Part shown: piece after piece, positions 50,303 through 58,566 of the stretch
Position numbering within the stretch: the stretch's first letter is position 1
How the letters are laid out: each line of letters begins with the position of its first letter
Assembly (NCBI GenBank): GCA_017616895.1
Contig: JAFZXE010000019.1
Span: forward strand, 124,001 to 188,000
Direction: 5' to 3'
DNA: 64,000 nt
Source of the DNA: Bacteroidales bacterium
GTDB taxonomy: Bacteria; Bacteroidota; Bacteroidia; Bacteroidales; P3
The notes under the pieces: generated by a model
Databases searched by the model: none
Seen by the model: the letters and a program-made list of their open reading frames with translations, nothing else
What the model was told of the DNA's origin: nothing
Translations under genes and position numbers: made by a program

Positions 50303-51793
50303 ATGGCAAACAACTCTCTAAAAAGGCTTCTTTCCGACTCGGTCATATATGGATTGAGCAGCATCGTGGGTCGATTTCTGAACTACCTGCTGGTCCCACT
50401 CTACACCTACAAGATTGCAGCAGCCTCGGGCGGTTACGGCGTGGTGACGAACATCTACGCCTATACAGCTCTGCTGCTGGTGCTGCTGACCTTCGGCATG
50501 GAGACGACTTTCTTCTACTTCGCCAACAAGAAAGAACACGACGCCCGTCGGGTGTTCTCGACGGCTCTCTCGGCTGTGGGCATCGTGGCGGCCCTGTTCG
50601 TGGCGATATGCTTCATCTTCATCCACCCCATAGCCAACGCTCTCGACTACACCGCCCATCCTGAATATATAGAAATCATGGCGTGTGTGGTAGCCATCGA
50701 CGCCTTCCAGTCCATCCTCTTCGCACAGCTGCGCTATGCGGGCAAGGCGTGGAAGTTTGCCTTCCTGAAGCTGGCGTTCATCTTCTGCAACATCGGGTTG
50801 AACTTGTTCATCTTCCTGGCCGCACCGTCGCTGGCTGCGTCGCATCCCGAGATGATGGGCTGGTACCGACCCGACTATCAGGTGGGATATGTATTTGTGA
50901 TCAACCTTATATGCACCGCCGCCGTCACGCTAGGCTTTTTGCCCGAACTGCGCAACCTGCGTTTCGGCGTAGATGTGAAGATGCTGAAGGAGATGCTGAA
51001 ATACACCTGGCCGTTGCTGCTGCTCGGACTTATGGGCATACTCAACCAGGTGGCCGACAAGATATGCTTCCGCTTTCTGGTGCCTGGTCAGAAGGGCGAC
51101 GTGCAGCTGGGCATCTATGGCGCCTGCGTGAAGATTGCAATGATAATGGCGATGATAACCCAGGCGTTCCGCTACGCCTACGAGCCGTTTGTGTTCGGCG
51201 CGGGTGGCGGCAAGGAGAGCAAAGAGAGCCAGGCGGTGGTGATGAAATACTTCGTGATGTTCACCCTGTTTGCCTTCCTGGCGGTGGTGGCCTACATGGA
51301 CATCCTGCGATATATTATCAAGTCCGACTACTGGGAAGGTCTGCGTGCGGTGCCTATCGTGATGATGGCCGAGATATTCATGGGCATCTACTTCAACCTG
51401 TCGTTCTGGTACAAGCTTATCGGCAAGACGTGGTGGGGTGCTGTGATGTCGGCGATAGGATGTGTGGCGCTGCTGGCCGTAAACATCGTGTTCGTTCCGA
51501 AGTACGGCTACATGGCTTGTGCATGGGGAGGATTCGTGGGTTACGGCATCTGTATGGTGCTTTCGTATTTCATCGGTCAGCACCACAACCCGATACCATA
51601 CAAGCTGAAACCGATATTCGGTTATTTCGCCGCCGCGATGCTGCTCTTCGCAGCCATGCAGCTGTTGCCGATAGAATCGACCGCATGGCGACTGGTGGTA
51701 AACACCGCGCTGCTGGCTCTGTTCGCCGCGCTGATAGCGTATAACGAGCGAGCGCTGGTAAGCAGAATAGTCAAAAAACTGCTGAGAAGATAA
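50303..51793 (+). CDS. Wzx-type oligosaccharide flippase
   Basis: Predicted polysaccharide or lipid-linked oligosaccharide flippase of the MATE/MOP superfamily, in the inner membrane. The 496-residue product starts MANNSLKRLLSDSVIYGLSSIVGRFLNYLLVPLYT, the usual first helix of the family, and has about 14 membrane helices (YAYTALLLVLLTFGMETTFFYF, VGIVAALFVAICFIFIHPI, LLLLGLMGILNQVADKICFRFL, FVMFTLFAFLAVVAYMDI, AVMSAIGCVALLAVNIVFV, GYGICMVLSYFIG). The conserved ADKICFRF in helix 7 is typical of the Bacteroidota group. The natural glycan is unknown. The gene is divergent from the GH20 gene. The frame is open to 50252, but ATG at 50303 fits the family. Confidence 0.9.
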   Translation: MANNSLKRLLSDSVIYGLSSIVGRFLNYLLVPLYTYKIAAASGGYGVVTNIYAYTALLLVLLTFGMETTFFYFANKKEHDARRVFSTALSAVGIVAALFVAICFIFIHPIANALDYTAHPEYIEIMACVVAIDAFQSILFAQLRYAGKAWKFAFLKLAFIFCNIGLNLFIFLAAPSLAASHPEMMGWYRPDYQVGYVFVINLICTAAVTLGFLPELRNLRFGVDVKMLKEMLKYTWPLLLLGLMGILNQVADKICFRFLVPGQKGDVQLGIYGACVKIAMIMAMITQAFRYAYEPFVFGAGGGKESKESQAVVMKYFVMFTLFAFLAVVAYMDILRYIIKSDYWEGLRAVPIVMMAEIFMGIYFNLSFWYKLIGKTWWGAVMSAIGCVALLAVNIVFVPKYGYMACAWGGFVGYGICMVLSYFIGQHHNPIPYKLKPIFGYFAAAMLLFAAMQLLPIESTAWRLVVNTALLALFAALIAYNERALVSRIVKKLLRR

Positions 51794-52001
51794 CCGCTGA
51801 GCAGAATTGCGATTGCGTTATTGCGTGAATTTGTTAGTGGCCAACCGATAACCGCTAATCACCGTGCGCTGAAAGCACACCATCCGATTAACCCCACACT
51901 CCCAGTGGGGGGAGACTCCTCCACAAAAAAATAGCGTACACAAAGTACGCCACATAAAACTTAAAGCTTACAGCTTAAAACCAAATGGTGCGAGCACGCA
52001 C
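51794..52001. repeat. Word-repeat block between convergent genes
   Basis: Contains gcgattgcgttattgcg, ccaaccgataaccgctaat, aaaacttaaagcttacagc and gtgcgagcacgcac words; no gene seen. Confidence 0.55.
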
Positions 52002-52211
52002 TTAATAATCCGTTAAGTCATACTCGCAGATGGAGTAGTACAGGCCGTCCATGTAGGTTTCCATCCCCACGCAGGTCTTGTCGAGTTCCTTGAGTTGCTC
52101 GTCGGTGTAGTAGGTGTGCGAGCCGTCGTAGCCAGTGCAGTGGCATCGGCGCGAGCAGGACGAAAAGGCAAGGAGGGCGACAACTGCCAACGGGATAAGT
52201 ATCTTTCTCAT
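52002..52211 (-). CDS. Small Cys-rich lipoprotein 1
   Basis: The 69-residue product starts MRKILIPLAVVALLAFSSCSRRCHCTGYDGS. The lipid-modified Cys19 is followed by RRCHCTGYDG, a C-x-C motif also present in the two small lipoproteins at 53405 and 53683. Two more Cys (TCVGMETYMDGLYYSICEYD) complete a set that could form disulfides. It lies 15 bp downstream of the DoxX/thioredoxin-like membrane protein and is probably cotranscribed with it. No known family; the pattern of neighbours suggests a role in extracytoplasmic redox or folding, which is inference. Confidence 0.75.
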   Translation of the reverse strand: MRKILIPLAVVALLAFSSCSRRCHCTGYDGSHTYYTDEQLKELDKTCVGMETYMDGLYYSICEYDLTDY

Positions 52212-52226
52212 AGCTTAGTATTCTTT

Positions 52227-53330
52227 TTAACGGGTCAGGAAATCGACAATCTTCGACTCCGAGATATAGCCGCTGCCGTAGGTATCGACCACAACGCCGT
52301 CGTCGAGCAGCACCACCAGCGGGGCATTGCCGTAGGTGATGCGCAGGAAGTCGTCGGCAGGAACAGCCGAAATGGAGAAACGCTCAGCGTAGGGGCTGTC
52401 GTAGAAGCGTTCGAGGCCGTGCACGGTATCAGTCGGGAAGGCAGTCACGAAAGCCTCCGACGGGAGGTCGTGACGCTTTTGAATCATCGAAAGGGTTTCA
52501 GAGGTACGTTTGCAGTACTGGCAGCCCTTGCTGTAGAAGCAGAGCACCTTGTGGCCTTCGGTCAGGTTCCTGTAGCCAAGCGGTCCTTCGGCACTTATGG
52601 TGGAGTCGAGCAGTTCGCCGTTGACAGGGATGGTGCCACGCACCGGAGCCAGACAAGCCGCCGTGCAGAGAATAAACACCGACACGTATGGCACAAGACA
52701 CATAAGAATCTCAACCCAGAGCCGCTTGGAGAACTTGAACGTCGCCAGCACCGCCACCGCAGCCATCAAAGCCATTAGGGTGCTGGAATACTGGAGGTCG
52801 AAGAAGTTCATCCGTATCACGCCTCTGAAGCCGCATATCACGATGAAAGCCTGAGCTAGTATAACCAGCGGCAACACCAACCACCAACGCGGACGCCATT
52901 CGGCATCGGCATAACGCCAGATGAAAAGGGCAAACAGCAGCAGCACGGCGTTCTTCATTACCGAGCGCAACGGGTCGAAGGGCAGCAGGTCGCCCATACA
53001 GTGGCAGCTGTCGGTTCGTCCGACAAACCAAGCATAGACAAGGAAAAGGCTGAACGCAATCAGCATCAGTATGCACAAAAGCGACACGAGCCGATGATGC
53101 CTGTTGAGGAGCAACGCCACGCCGAGAAGCAACTCGGTCGATACCGCCAGCCATCCTATGATGACGGCAAGGCGGAACGAGAGTATGCCGAAGCTGAAAA
53201 TGTAGATATTAAAATTGTCGATAGAGACGAACTTCGACAACGCCGACACGATGAAGAAAACACCGAGCAGACACTTGAGCACTGTCGCGATTATCGACAC
53301 AGCGCGCTGTTGTTTAGGTGTCATTGACAT
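52227..53330 (-). CDS. DoxX/MauE-like membrane protein with thioredoxin-fold C-terminus
   Basis: Predicted inner-membrane redox protein of 367 residues, resembling the BT_3928-type DoxX-like family. The N-terminal half has four or more helices (SIIATVLKCLLGVFFIVSALSKF, LAVIIGWLAVSTELLLGVALLL, LVSLLCILMLIAFSLFLVYAWFVG) and the extracytoplasmic SCHCMGDLLPFDP loop near residue 108, like the CGCFG loop of MauE/VKOR-like proteins. A second membrane section (about 170-225) leads to a thioredoxin-like domain with HKVLCFYSKGCQYCKRT (active-site CxxC), a cis-Pro-like NAPLVVLLDDG, and the C-terminal SESKIVDFL. It may relay electrons to the small Cys-rich lipoproteins encoded on both sides. The start could also be the second Met. 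Confidence 0.85.
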   Translation of the reverse strand: MSMTPKQQRAVSIIATVLKCLLGVFFIVSALSKFVSIDNFNIYIFSFGILSFRLAVIIGWLAVSTELLLGVALLLNRHHRLVSLLCILMLIAFSLFLVYAWFVGRTDSCHCMGDLLPFDPLRSVMKNAVLLLFALFIWRYADAEWRPRWWLVLPLVILAQAFIVICGFRGVIRMNFFDLQYSSTLMALMAAVAVLATFKFSKRLWVEILMCLVPYVSVFILCTAACLAPVRGTIPVNGELLDSTISAEGPLGYRNLTEGHKVLCFYSKGCQYCKRTSETLSMIQKRHDLPSEAFVTAFPTDTVHGLERFYDSPYAERFSISAVPADDFLRITYGNAPLVVLLDDGVVVDTYGSGYISESKIVDFLTR

Positions 53331-53404
53331 GAGGTGCTTCGTTGATGAAACTTATTCGATGGTGGATACCGTCGCTACCCTTGAATCTTCACACGGCGGT
53401 TCGT

Positions 53405-53686
53405 TCAATTCTCCCTGTCCTCCTCGTAAAGAATATCGCTGTATTCCTGTTCGACACAGTCGATATTGTGCATCGTGCGGATGAAGAGGGTATCCTGCTG
53501 ACGTTCATAACCAGCACGGTTGAGGTCTTTACAATGGAAGGTGTGTTCAACCTCAAAATAAAGGATTTCGGGTTTGCCGTAGAGGTTGCCCTCGCAGCGA
53601 CAGGTCTTAGTGCGGCGGCAACCTGTGCAGAAAAGCATCAGGACCACCATCGCCGACAAGGTTATATATTTCGCTGCATTTCTCAT
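53405..53686 (-). CDS. Small Cys-rich lipoprotein 2
   Basis: The 93-residue product has signal MRNAAKYITLSAMVVLMLFCTGC with lipobox FCTGC, then RRTKTCRCEGNLYG. The TCRC motif corresponds to RCHC in the 52002 protein and NCRC in the 53683 protein. Two further Cys occur (TFHCKDLNRAG and NIDCVEQEY), giving four mature Cys besides the lipid anchor, as in its neighbour. The ATG overlaps the stop of the 53683 gene upstream by four bases, so they are translationally coupled. It lies 75 bp upstream of the DoxX-like gene in the same orientation. No known family. Confidence 0.75.
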   Translation of the reverse strand: MRNAAKYITLSAMVVLMLFCTGCRRTKTCRCEGNLYGKPEILYFEVEHTFHCKDLNRAGYERQQDTLFIRTMHNIDCVEQEYSDILYEEDREN

Positions 53687-53997
53687 TGTTTAGAGCCATC
53701 TGAGTAGGTTACGGTGCTATCGACGACAGTCACGTCGAAAGGATAGTCGGTACAAAACAGAGAATCAACCTTCCCGCGGTCTTCGGGCAGGTCGCTGCTG
53801 TTATATACGACGAAGTAAATATCACGGCAATCGGATCGGGAACTGACTGTTACGACACGCACGTCAAGAGCATGCTCCGAACCCGAGGCACCCCTTACGG
53901 CGCAGCGGCAGTTGACGTCTTTTCTGCATCCGACTGACATCAACGCTACGCACAACGCACAACATATCAGTAACATATATTTCCCCGTCATTCTCAT
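53683..53997 (-). CDS. Small Cys-rich lipoprotein 3
   Basis: The 104-residue product has signal MRMTGKYMLLICCALCVALMSVGC with lipobox MSVGC and then RKDVNCRCAVRG. As in its neighbours, a short basic stretch and a C-x-C motif follow the anchor, then Cys at SDCRDIYFVV and LFCTDYPFDV. The first half is otherwise beta-rich. It is the first gene of a four-gene minus-strand unit: this gene, the 53405 lipoprotein (4-base overlap), the DoxX-like gene and the 52002 lipoprotein. No known family; the three lipoproteins look like paralogues. Confidence 0.75.
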   Translation of the reverse strand: MRMTGKYMLLICCALCVALMSVGCRKDVNCRCAVRGASGSEHALDVRVVTVSSRSDCRDIYFVVYNSSDLPEDRGKVDSLFCTDYPFDVTVVDSTVTYSDGSKQ

Positions 53998-54103
53998 TGC
54001 AACCGCAAAGATACTAAAATAGTTTAGAGTTTCTAGTTTTTAGTTTCAAGTTTTTAGTTCCCGACTGCTGACCACTGATATTGGGAGAGAAATATTCCAG
54101 TTC

Positions 54104-54170
54104 TTTGAAGAAATAATGCAAAGAGGTGTTTTATTTCTTCTTTTCGCTGTTCTATTTCTTTTCTTTTGAC
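54104..54170. repeat. 67-bp dispersed repeat, copy 1
   Basis: Matches 57764-57830 at about 62 of 67 positions (tttgaagaaata.tgcaaag...ctgttctatttctttt..tttgac). Partial matches lie near 58,541-58,577. Confidence 0.8.
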
Positions 54171-54185
54171 TGCCTCAGGACCTAA

Positions 54186-54896
54186 TCAAGGGTGGAAGCT
54201 GTGGAGTTCTACGTCGTAGTATATGGCGGTGTAGGGAGGAATATCGACGGAACCTTTTGCTCCGAAAGCCAGACGGCTGGGGAAATAGAGCCTGTAGATA
54301 CTACCGGGATTCATCATCGCAAGGCCCAGCTGCAGACCTCTGAACATACTGCCGCCCACGAGGGTCTCTATCGGTTTGCGGACATCGTAGGTCTGGTCGA
54401 TGAACTTATCGCCTTTCAGGATATAGCCTTTATAGTCGAAGACGGCTACCTCGCCAACCTTCACGTTTTCGCCTTTGCCCTGTTTCAGCACTTTATAGTA
54501 GAAGCCTTCGGGGGCCTTCTTCACCTCTGGGTCGCTCTTCATCAAAGCCTCAAAGAGCTCCTCTTCTTCTTTCTCAACCGCCTCGATGGTTTTCTTCTGC
54601 TCCGCCTTGAGGTTGTCCTGCATAATACGAGTCACCTGTGCCAGCAACTCGTTGTACGACTGCTCGGTCAGCGGCTGTTTCTTCCCTTTGAGGGTGTGTT
54701 CGATGGCACGCAGCACCATCTCGGTGTTAAAGTCGTAACCGATATTCTGCATTCCGATGGCGGTGTTCTCGCCAACCGCCCAGCTGATGGAGTCGCGCTG
54801 GTCTTTGAGCACCACGTTGTCGTTATCTTTGCAAGAGACAAACGCCGACGCCGCAAGCAACAAAAGGACAAATGAACTGATTTTAAAAGTCTTCAT
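54186..54896 (-). CDS. FKBP-type peptidyl-prolyl isomerase lipoprotein
   Basis: Predicted periplasmic, lipid-anchored prolyl isomerase and chaperone of 236 residues. The lipobox FVSC (Cys22) is followed by KDNDNVV. An N-terminal dimerisation region (about 30-125) resembles FkpA: DSISWAVGENTAIGMQNIGYDFNTEMVLRAIEHTLKGKKQPLTEQ, then a long Glu/Lys-rich helix. The FKBP domain starts near residue 128 with GFYYKVLKQGKGENVKVGEVAVFDYKGYILKGDKFIDQTY and ends MNPGSIYRLYFPSRLAFGAKGSVDIPPYTAIYYDVELHS. The active-site residues differ somewhat: the usual VIPGW is VVGGSMFRG, so catalysis may be weak. It stands alone. Confidence 0.93.
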   Translation of the reverse strand: MKTFKISSFVLLLLAASAFVSCKDNDNVVLKDQRDSISWAVGENTAIGMQNIGYDFNTEMVLRAIEHTLKGKKQPLTEQSYNELLAQVTRIMQDNLKAEQKKTIEAVEKEEEELFEALMKSDPEVKKAPEGFYYKVLKQGKGENVKVGEVAVFDYKGYILKGDKFIDQTYDVRKPIETLVGGSMFRGLQLGLAMMNPGSIYRLYFPSRLAFGAKGSVDIPPYTAIYYDVELHSFHP

Positions 54897-54929
54897 AGGA
54901 TATTGATATGTTTTATGTTTATATGTTTA

Positions 54930-55059
54930 ACGGCTTTAAAAGGTTTCTGGTCACAGATCACAGGTCACTATTGTCAATTCACAATTCACACCTTCACAAT
55001 TCACACCTTCACAAAATTTATAGCCCTGTCCGGGCACGGACCCCTGTACGGGCACGCAC
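54930..55059. repeat. Composite word-repeat block
   Basis: Contains ggctttaaaaggtttctgg, tcacagatcacaggtcacta, ttgtcaattcacaattcac, caccttcacaattcac and two inverted gtgcgtgcccgcacaggg words, in the same order as at 14646-14733. Confidence 0.75.
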
Positions 55060-56478
55060 TTACTTTCCTCTTCCTTGCAGTATTATCAGAACCGTGTATA
55101 GCATTATCTTGACGTCGGTGGCGAGAGACATATTTTCCAAATATAAAAGGTCGTAGCGCATACGTTCAAGCATCTCGTCGATATTTTCGGCATAGCCGTA
55201 TTTCACCTGCCCCCACGAGGTGATGCCCGGTTTCACTCGCTGCAGCAGCAGGTATTCGGGGCTGCGCTGCACTATCTGGTCGATATAGTACTGTCGTTCG
55301 GGACGCGGTCCCACGATAGACATGGTGCCTTTCAGCACGTTGTAGAACTGCGGTATCTCGTCGAGCCGCACCTTGCGCATGAAGCGTCCGAAGGGAGTGA
55401 TACGCGGGTCGTCATCGCTCGCCAGAGCAGGCCCGTTAGCCTCCGCATCGACATACATCGAGCGGAACTTGTGCATTTTGAACGGCTTGCCGCGATAGCC
55501 GATGCGCTCCTGTGCGTAGAACACAGGACCTCGGCTGGTACATTTTATTATCACCGCCGTCACCAGATAGACCGGCAGCAGCAGCGTCATAGCCAGCAGC
55601 GATGCCACGATGTCGAACATACGCTTCACGCTGTACTGCCACTCCTCCATCAGACGGTTGTTGATGGTGATAAGCGGCGAGTGGAATATGCTGTTCAGTT
55701 TTATGCTTCCGATGATGAGGTCGCGGGCATCGGGCGTAATCCTGATTGTCAGGTCGCCACATTCGTTGGCGGTCTGCACAATCACACCAATCTGCTCCCT
55801 GCTGTTATCCTCGACAGCGATTATGACCTCCTCTACGTTGTGTTCCTCGACCAACCGGCGCAAATCCGCTATCGACCCCAGATCCGGCATTACCAGTTTC
55901 ATGTTCGGGTCTTTTTCGCCTTCGCCCACACTCACATATCCCACAAAGCGCTCACCGCTGTAGGTCTCCTGCTGCTCGAGGTCGATATAGGTCTTGTATG
56001 CCAGCTTGCCCGACCCAATCATTATGGTCGGGAATCCAATCTGGCGGTTGTGGACCTTGTGGACGGTGTTCGAGGTGATGACCAGCCTTATGGCGTAGGT
56101 GATGGCGAAATGGACCGCCAGCACGAACAGGAACGACACATAGTAGTTCTTATATGTTCTAATCTCGTCATCGAGTATCAGAGCAAAGAAAAGCACTATG
56201 ACGCCCGCGAGCGAAGCCAGCGCCGTCTGCTGTAACTCTTTCAGGCGCGACTTGTGCAGCACGTTTCTGTAGGTACCCTGCATAAAGTAGAGCACCAGCC
56301 AGCAGAGCGGCACCACCACGACACCATACCAGAAGTTCGCATCCCTGAAGAATGTCAGTGCGTCGCGTATGCCGTCGCCCTCGATGGCGGCTTTGCGGAA
56401 TATGAAGAAAAGTGTCCACGCCACCGCAGCGGACAACCAGTCACAAACAAGGTATTTTATTTCCAGCCGTTTCTCCAC
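55060..56478 (-). CDS. Undecaprenyl-phosphate sugar phosphotransferase (exopolysaccharide initiating enzyme)
   Basis: Transfers a sugar-1-phosphate to undecaprenyl phosphate to start an exopolysaccharide, capsule or O-antigen repeat unit. The 472-residue product (GTG start) has four N-terminal membrane helices (about 10-125), a Rossmann-like CoA-binding-type region (FPTIMIGSGKLAYKTYIDLEQQ to EEVIIAVEDNS), a fifth helix (MFDIVASLLAMTLLLPVYLVTAVII) and the catalytic bacterial sugar transferase domain: SRGPVFYAQERIGYRGKPFKMHKFRSMYVDAEANGPALA, RMRKVRLDEIPQFYNVLKGTMSIVGPRPERQYY and VKPGITSWGQVKYGY. These match WcaJ/CpsE-type enzymes. The specific sugar is not clear. No other glycosyltransferase is adjacent. 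Confidence 0.93.
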   Translation of the reverse strand: MEKRLEIKYLVCDWLSAAVAWTLFFIFRKAAIEGDGIRDALTFFRDANFWYGVVVVPLCWLVLYFMQGTYRNVLHKSRLKELQQTALASLAGVIVLFFALILDDEIRTYKNYYVSFLFVLAVHFAITYAIRLVITSNTVHKVHNRQIGFPTIMIGSGKLAYKTYIDLEQQETYSGERFVGYVSVGEGEKDPNMKLVMPDLGSIADLRRLVEEHNVEEVIIAVEDNSREQIGVIVQTANECGDLTIRITPDARDLIIGSIKLNSIFHSPLITINNRLMEEWQYSVKRMFDIVASLLAMTLLLPVYLVTAVIIKCTSRGPVFYAQERIGYRGKPFKMHKFRSMYVDAEANGPALASDDDPRITPFGRFMRKVRLDEIPQFYNVLKGTMSIVGPRPERQYYIDQIVQRSPEYLLLQRVKPGITSWGQVKYGYAENIDEMLERMRYDLLYLENMSLATDVKIMLYTVLIILQGRGK

Positions 56479-56515
56479 CTTTGAAACTGTTTAGATTTAA
56501 TCGATGTATTTTGTT

Positions 56516-56626
56516 ATGGACATGGACGAGCAGATTTTTCGTCTTATCGAAGGAGCAATGGGTGTCCATCGTAGCTGTGAGAAGGCGGAGAATATGCCGT
56601 TCAGGTTCTTTAAGAAAAACATTTGA
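56516..56626 (+). pseudogene. Possible remnant of a GxxExxY-family protein
   Basis: A 36-codon frame reads MDMDEQIFRLIEGAMGVHRSC, which resembles the N-terminus of GxxExxY proteins (two-helix start with GAAMEVHR), then drifts into unrelated AEKAENMPFRFF. The conserved GxxExxY part is absent. It ends at the 56631 repeat arm. Confidence 0.35.
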
Positions 56627-56645
56627 ATTGAATTTATACAGTTTC

Positions 56646-57623
56646 TTACATCTGCAGCAGTTTCACATTGTCCAGATACACCTTGCCGTCAATCCCCTCG
56701 CTGTTCAACGCCGTAAACACGATGCGGAACGTGCTGTTGTAGTTGAACTGCGACCAGAGGCGTCCGAGGTTGATATATATCTTTTTCCATTCGCTGGTCT
56801 CATACAGCGTCATAGCCGACTGCGTCGATTGGGTTCCACCCGAATAGTAGGCGCTCTTCATTCCCACGCTCAGCCTCACGTCGGTCTTGAAGTCCATCTC
56901 CAGGTAGAGGTACGCTCCAGGGTCGTTACAGACGATGTCGTTGTTTATCTCGAACGTAAGGGTCTGCTTGTCTGACGGCACGTTGACCACGCCGCTTCCC
57001 GTACCCGACCGTATAAGGTTGGGGTCGATGGTTCGTTCCACCTTGCCGCTGTCGAACACAAAAGACACCTGCGACGCCTCGAAATACTCCTGAGCAAGCA
57101 CCTTGACCAGCGTGTCCGACACCGAAAGTATCTGTCCATCGACAATCTGCTGCACCGTCCAAGGTCTGTAGGTGGTGGTCAGCGTCCACTTTCCCTCGGA
57201 GTCCTGCACGCCGAGGTTGGTCGTCGAGTCGGTCACAAGCGGCACATCGGTGAGCCTGATATATTCGTAGTATGGGTACTCTATGCGGGTTGCCGCGATG
57301 CCGTTCTGCTTCACGACAGGAGTAATGCGAAGCCTCGTTATAGTCTTGTCTCTCAGCACCGGAAGCGTACAGGGCAGCTGGAATGTTCCGAGGTTTGTCT
57401 CCTCCTCGTCACCCTCCCAGAAAGCCACAATCTGCACCGCATCCACGTCGCTCGTAAGGAAGCCTGTCGGCGACGGAGTGCTGGCATCGGCACGTTCCAC
57501 AACGTCTATCTTGTCTAGATGCAGGTAACCCGGCACCTTCACGGCATCCTTCTTACACCCTCCCATAAGCGTCGCCACAAGGGCTATCGATAGAAATATA
57601 GTAAGCTTTGAAATACGTTTCAT
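56646..57623 (-). CDS. Lipoprotein of unknown function with beta-sandwich C-terminus
   Basis: The 325-residue product has lipobox MGGC (Cys near 21: MKRISKLTIFLSIALVATLMGGCKKD). Residues 30-135 look like a fibronectin-type or carboxypeptidase regulatory-like region (VPGYLHLDKIDVVE, GTFQLPCTLPVL, YYEYIRLTDVPLV). The C-terminal 160 residues resemble a carbohydrate-binding-like beta-sandwich (QVSFVFDSGKVERTIDP, GAYLYLEMDFKTDVRLSVGM, STFRIVFTALNSEGIDGKVYLDNVKLLQM); the final YLDNVKLL motif is common to family-22/4-like binding modules. No catalytic motif. TAATTTTG at 57648-57655 is the likely -7 box, leaving a leader of about 18 nt; the in-frame start at 57650 would overlap it. Confidence 0.75.
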   Translation of the reverse strand: MKRISKLTIFLSIALVATLMGGCKKDAVKVPGYLHLDKIDVVERADASTPSPTGFLTSDVDAVQIVAFWEGDEEETNLGTFQLPCTLPVLRDKTITRLRITPVVKQNGIAATRIEYPYYEYIRLTDVPLVTDSTTNLGVQDSEGKWTLTTTYRPWTVQQIVDGQILSVSDTLVKVLAQEYFEASQVSFVFDSGKVERTIDPNLIRSGTGSGVVNVPSDKQTLTFEINNDIVCNDPGAYLYLEMDFKTDVRLSVGMKSAYYSGGTQSTQSAMTLYETSEWKKIYINLGRLWSQFNYNSTFRIVFTALNSEGIDGKVYLDNVKLLQM

Positions 57624-57647
57624 AACTAGATATAAACGCACCGAGGG

Positions 57648-57655
57648 CAAAATTA
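57648..57655 (-). promoter_or_regulatory. Bacteroidota -7 box for the 56646 lipoprotein
   Basis: TAATTTTG on the minus strand, 25 bases before the ATG at 57623. Confidence 0.55.
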
Positions 57656-57713
57656 TTGCACACGAAAGTATGACTGCTGTCTTTGGATTTCGGAAAGAAA
57701 TATCCCAGAGATT

Positions 57714-57764
57714 ATTCGCTTGATTTAATTTGATTAAGCGGTGCTCATCAATGCTAAAGCATGT
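57714..57764. repeat. 51-bp direct repeat left of the YfcE-type gene
   Basis: Matches 58372-58422 at 48 of 51 positions, including the 26-base core starting gcggtgctcatcaatgcta. Confidence 0.85.
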
Positions 57765-57830
57765 TTGAAGAAATATTGCAAAGGGATGTTTTATTTCTTC
57801 TTTTCGCTGTTCTATTTCTTTCCCTTTGAC
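57764..57830. repeat. 67-bp dispersed repeat, copy 2
   Basis: Second copy of the 54104-54170 element, joined directly to the 51-bp repeat. Confidence 0.8.
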
Positions 57831-57841
57831 AGACTACTTAC

Positions 57842-58342
57842 CTATGCTGGCACGCACTTCTCATACTCCATAATCTCCAGGTCTTTCGGCTTGCCTTCGT
57901 CCAGCGTCAGCCTCACCAGGGTGCTTTTCAGGTGGAATCCCTGACGTCCTGCTGCCCCCGGGTTGATATGCAGGAAGTTGTATTCTTTGTCGTACATCAC
58001 CTTCAGTATGTGGCTGTGGCCGCATACGAAGATGTCGGGCTTCGCCACCTCGAGCATCCGCTTGATATTCTGAGGGTAGTGACCCGGCCAGCCGCCTATG
58101 TGAGTCATCAGCACACGTGCCCCCTCGCAGTCGAAGTCCGCCACCTCCTCCGTGATGCTCCTCAAGTCCCATCCGTCGCAGTTCCCGAATACCGCCCTTA
58201 CCGGCTTCCAATCCATCAACTCCTCCAGCACCCCCTGCCCGCAGTCGCCCGCATGCCACAGTTCGTCGCAGTCCTTGAAGAACTCCCACACCTGCTTCGC
58301 GATATATCCATGAGTATCAGAAAGTATGCCGATTTTTTTCAT
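57842..58342 (-). CDS. YfcE/MJ0936-family metallophosphoesterase
   Basis: Predicted cytoplasmic phosphodiesterase with a two-metal centre. The 166-residue product has all calcineurin-like motifs of the YfcE family: GILSDTHGY (D-x-H), LWHAGDCG (GDxx), VFGNCDGWD (GNCD), LMTHIGGW (H) and CGHSHILKVM (GHSH). A loop LHINPGAAGRQGFH precedes the last strand. Length is as expected. The physiological substrate is unknown; family members cleave bis-pNPP and some cyclic nucleotides. It is flanked by 51-bp direct repeats (57714 and 58372), with short word repeats beyond. Confidence 0.93.
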   Translation of the reverse strand: MKKIGILSDTHGYIAKQVWEFFKDCDELWHAGDCGQGVLEELMDWKPVRAVFGNCDGWDLRSITEEVADFDCEGARVLMTHIGGWPGHYPQNIKRMLEVAKPDIFVCGHSHILKVMYDKEYNFLHINPGAAGRQGFHLKSTLVRLTLDEGKPKDLEIMEYEKCVPA

Positions 58343-58371
58343 TGGGATTAGTGAATTGTGAATAGTGAATT

Positions 58372-58422
58372 ATTCGCTTGAATTAATTTTATTCAGCGGT
58401 GCTCATCAATGCTAAAGCATGT
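58372..58422. repeat. 51-bp direct repeat right of the YfcE-type gene
   Basis: Partner of 57714-57764, same orientation. It is followed by gtcagcag and atatcaac-type words to 58,535. Confidence 0.85.
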
Positions 58423-58566
58423 GTGAATTGACAAATGTCACACGCTAACTGCTGACCGCTGACCGCTTATGGTTATCGTTGATACGTTGATATGTTCCGC
58501 TGACTGCTAACTGCTAACTACTGACTGCTAAGCATTAATCTTGTTCTATTTCTTCAAACTTCTGTT

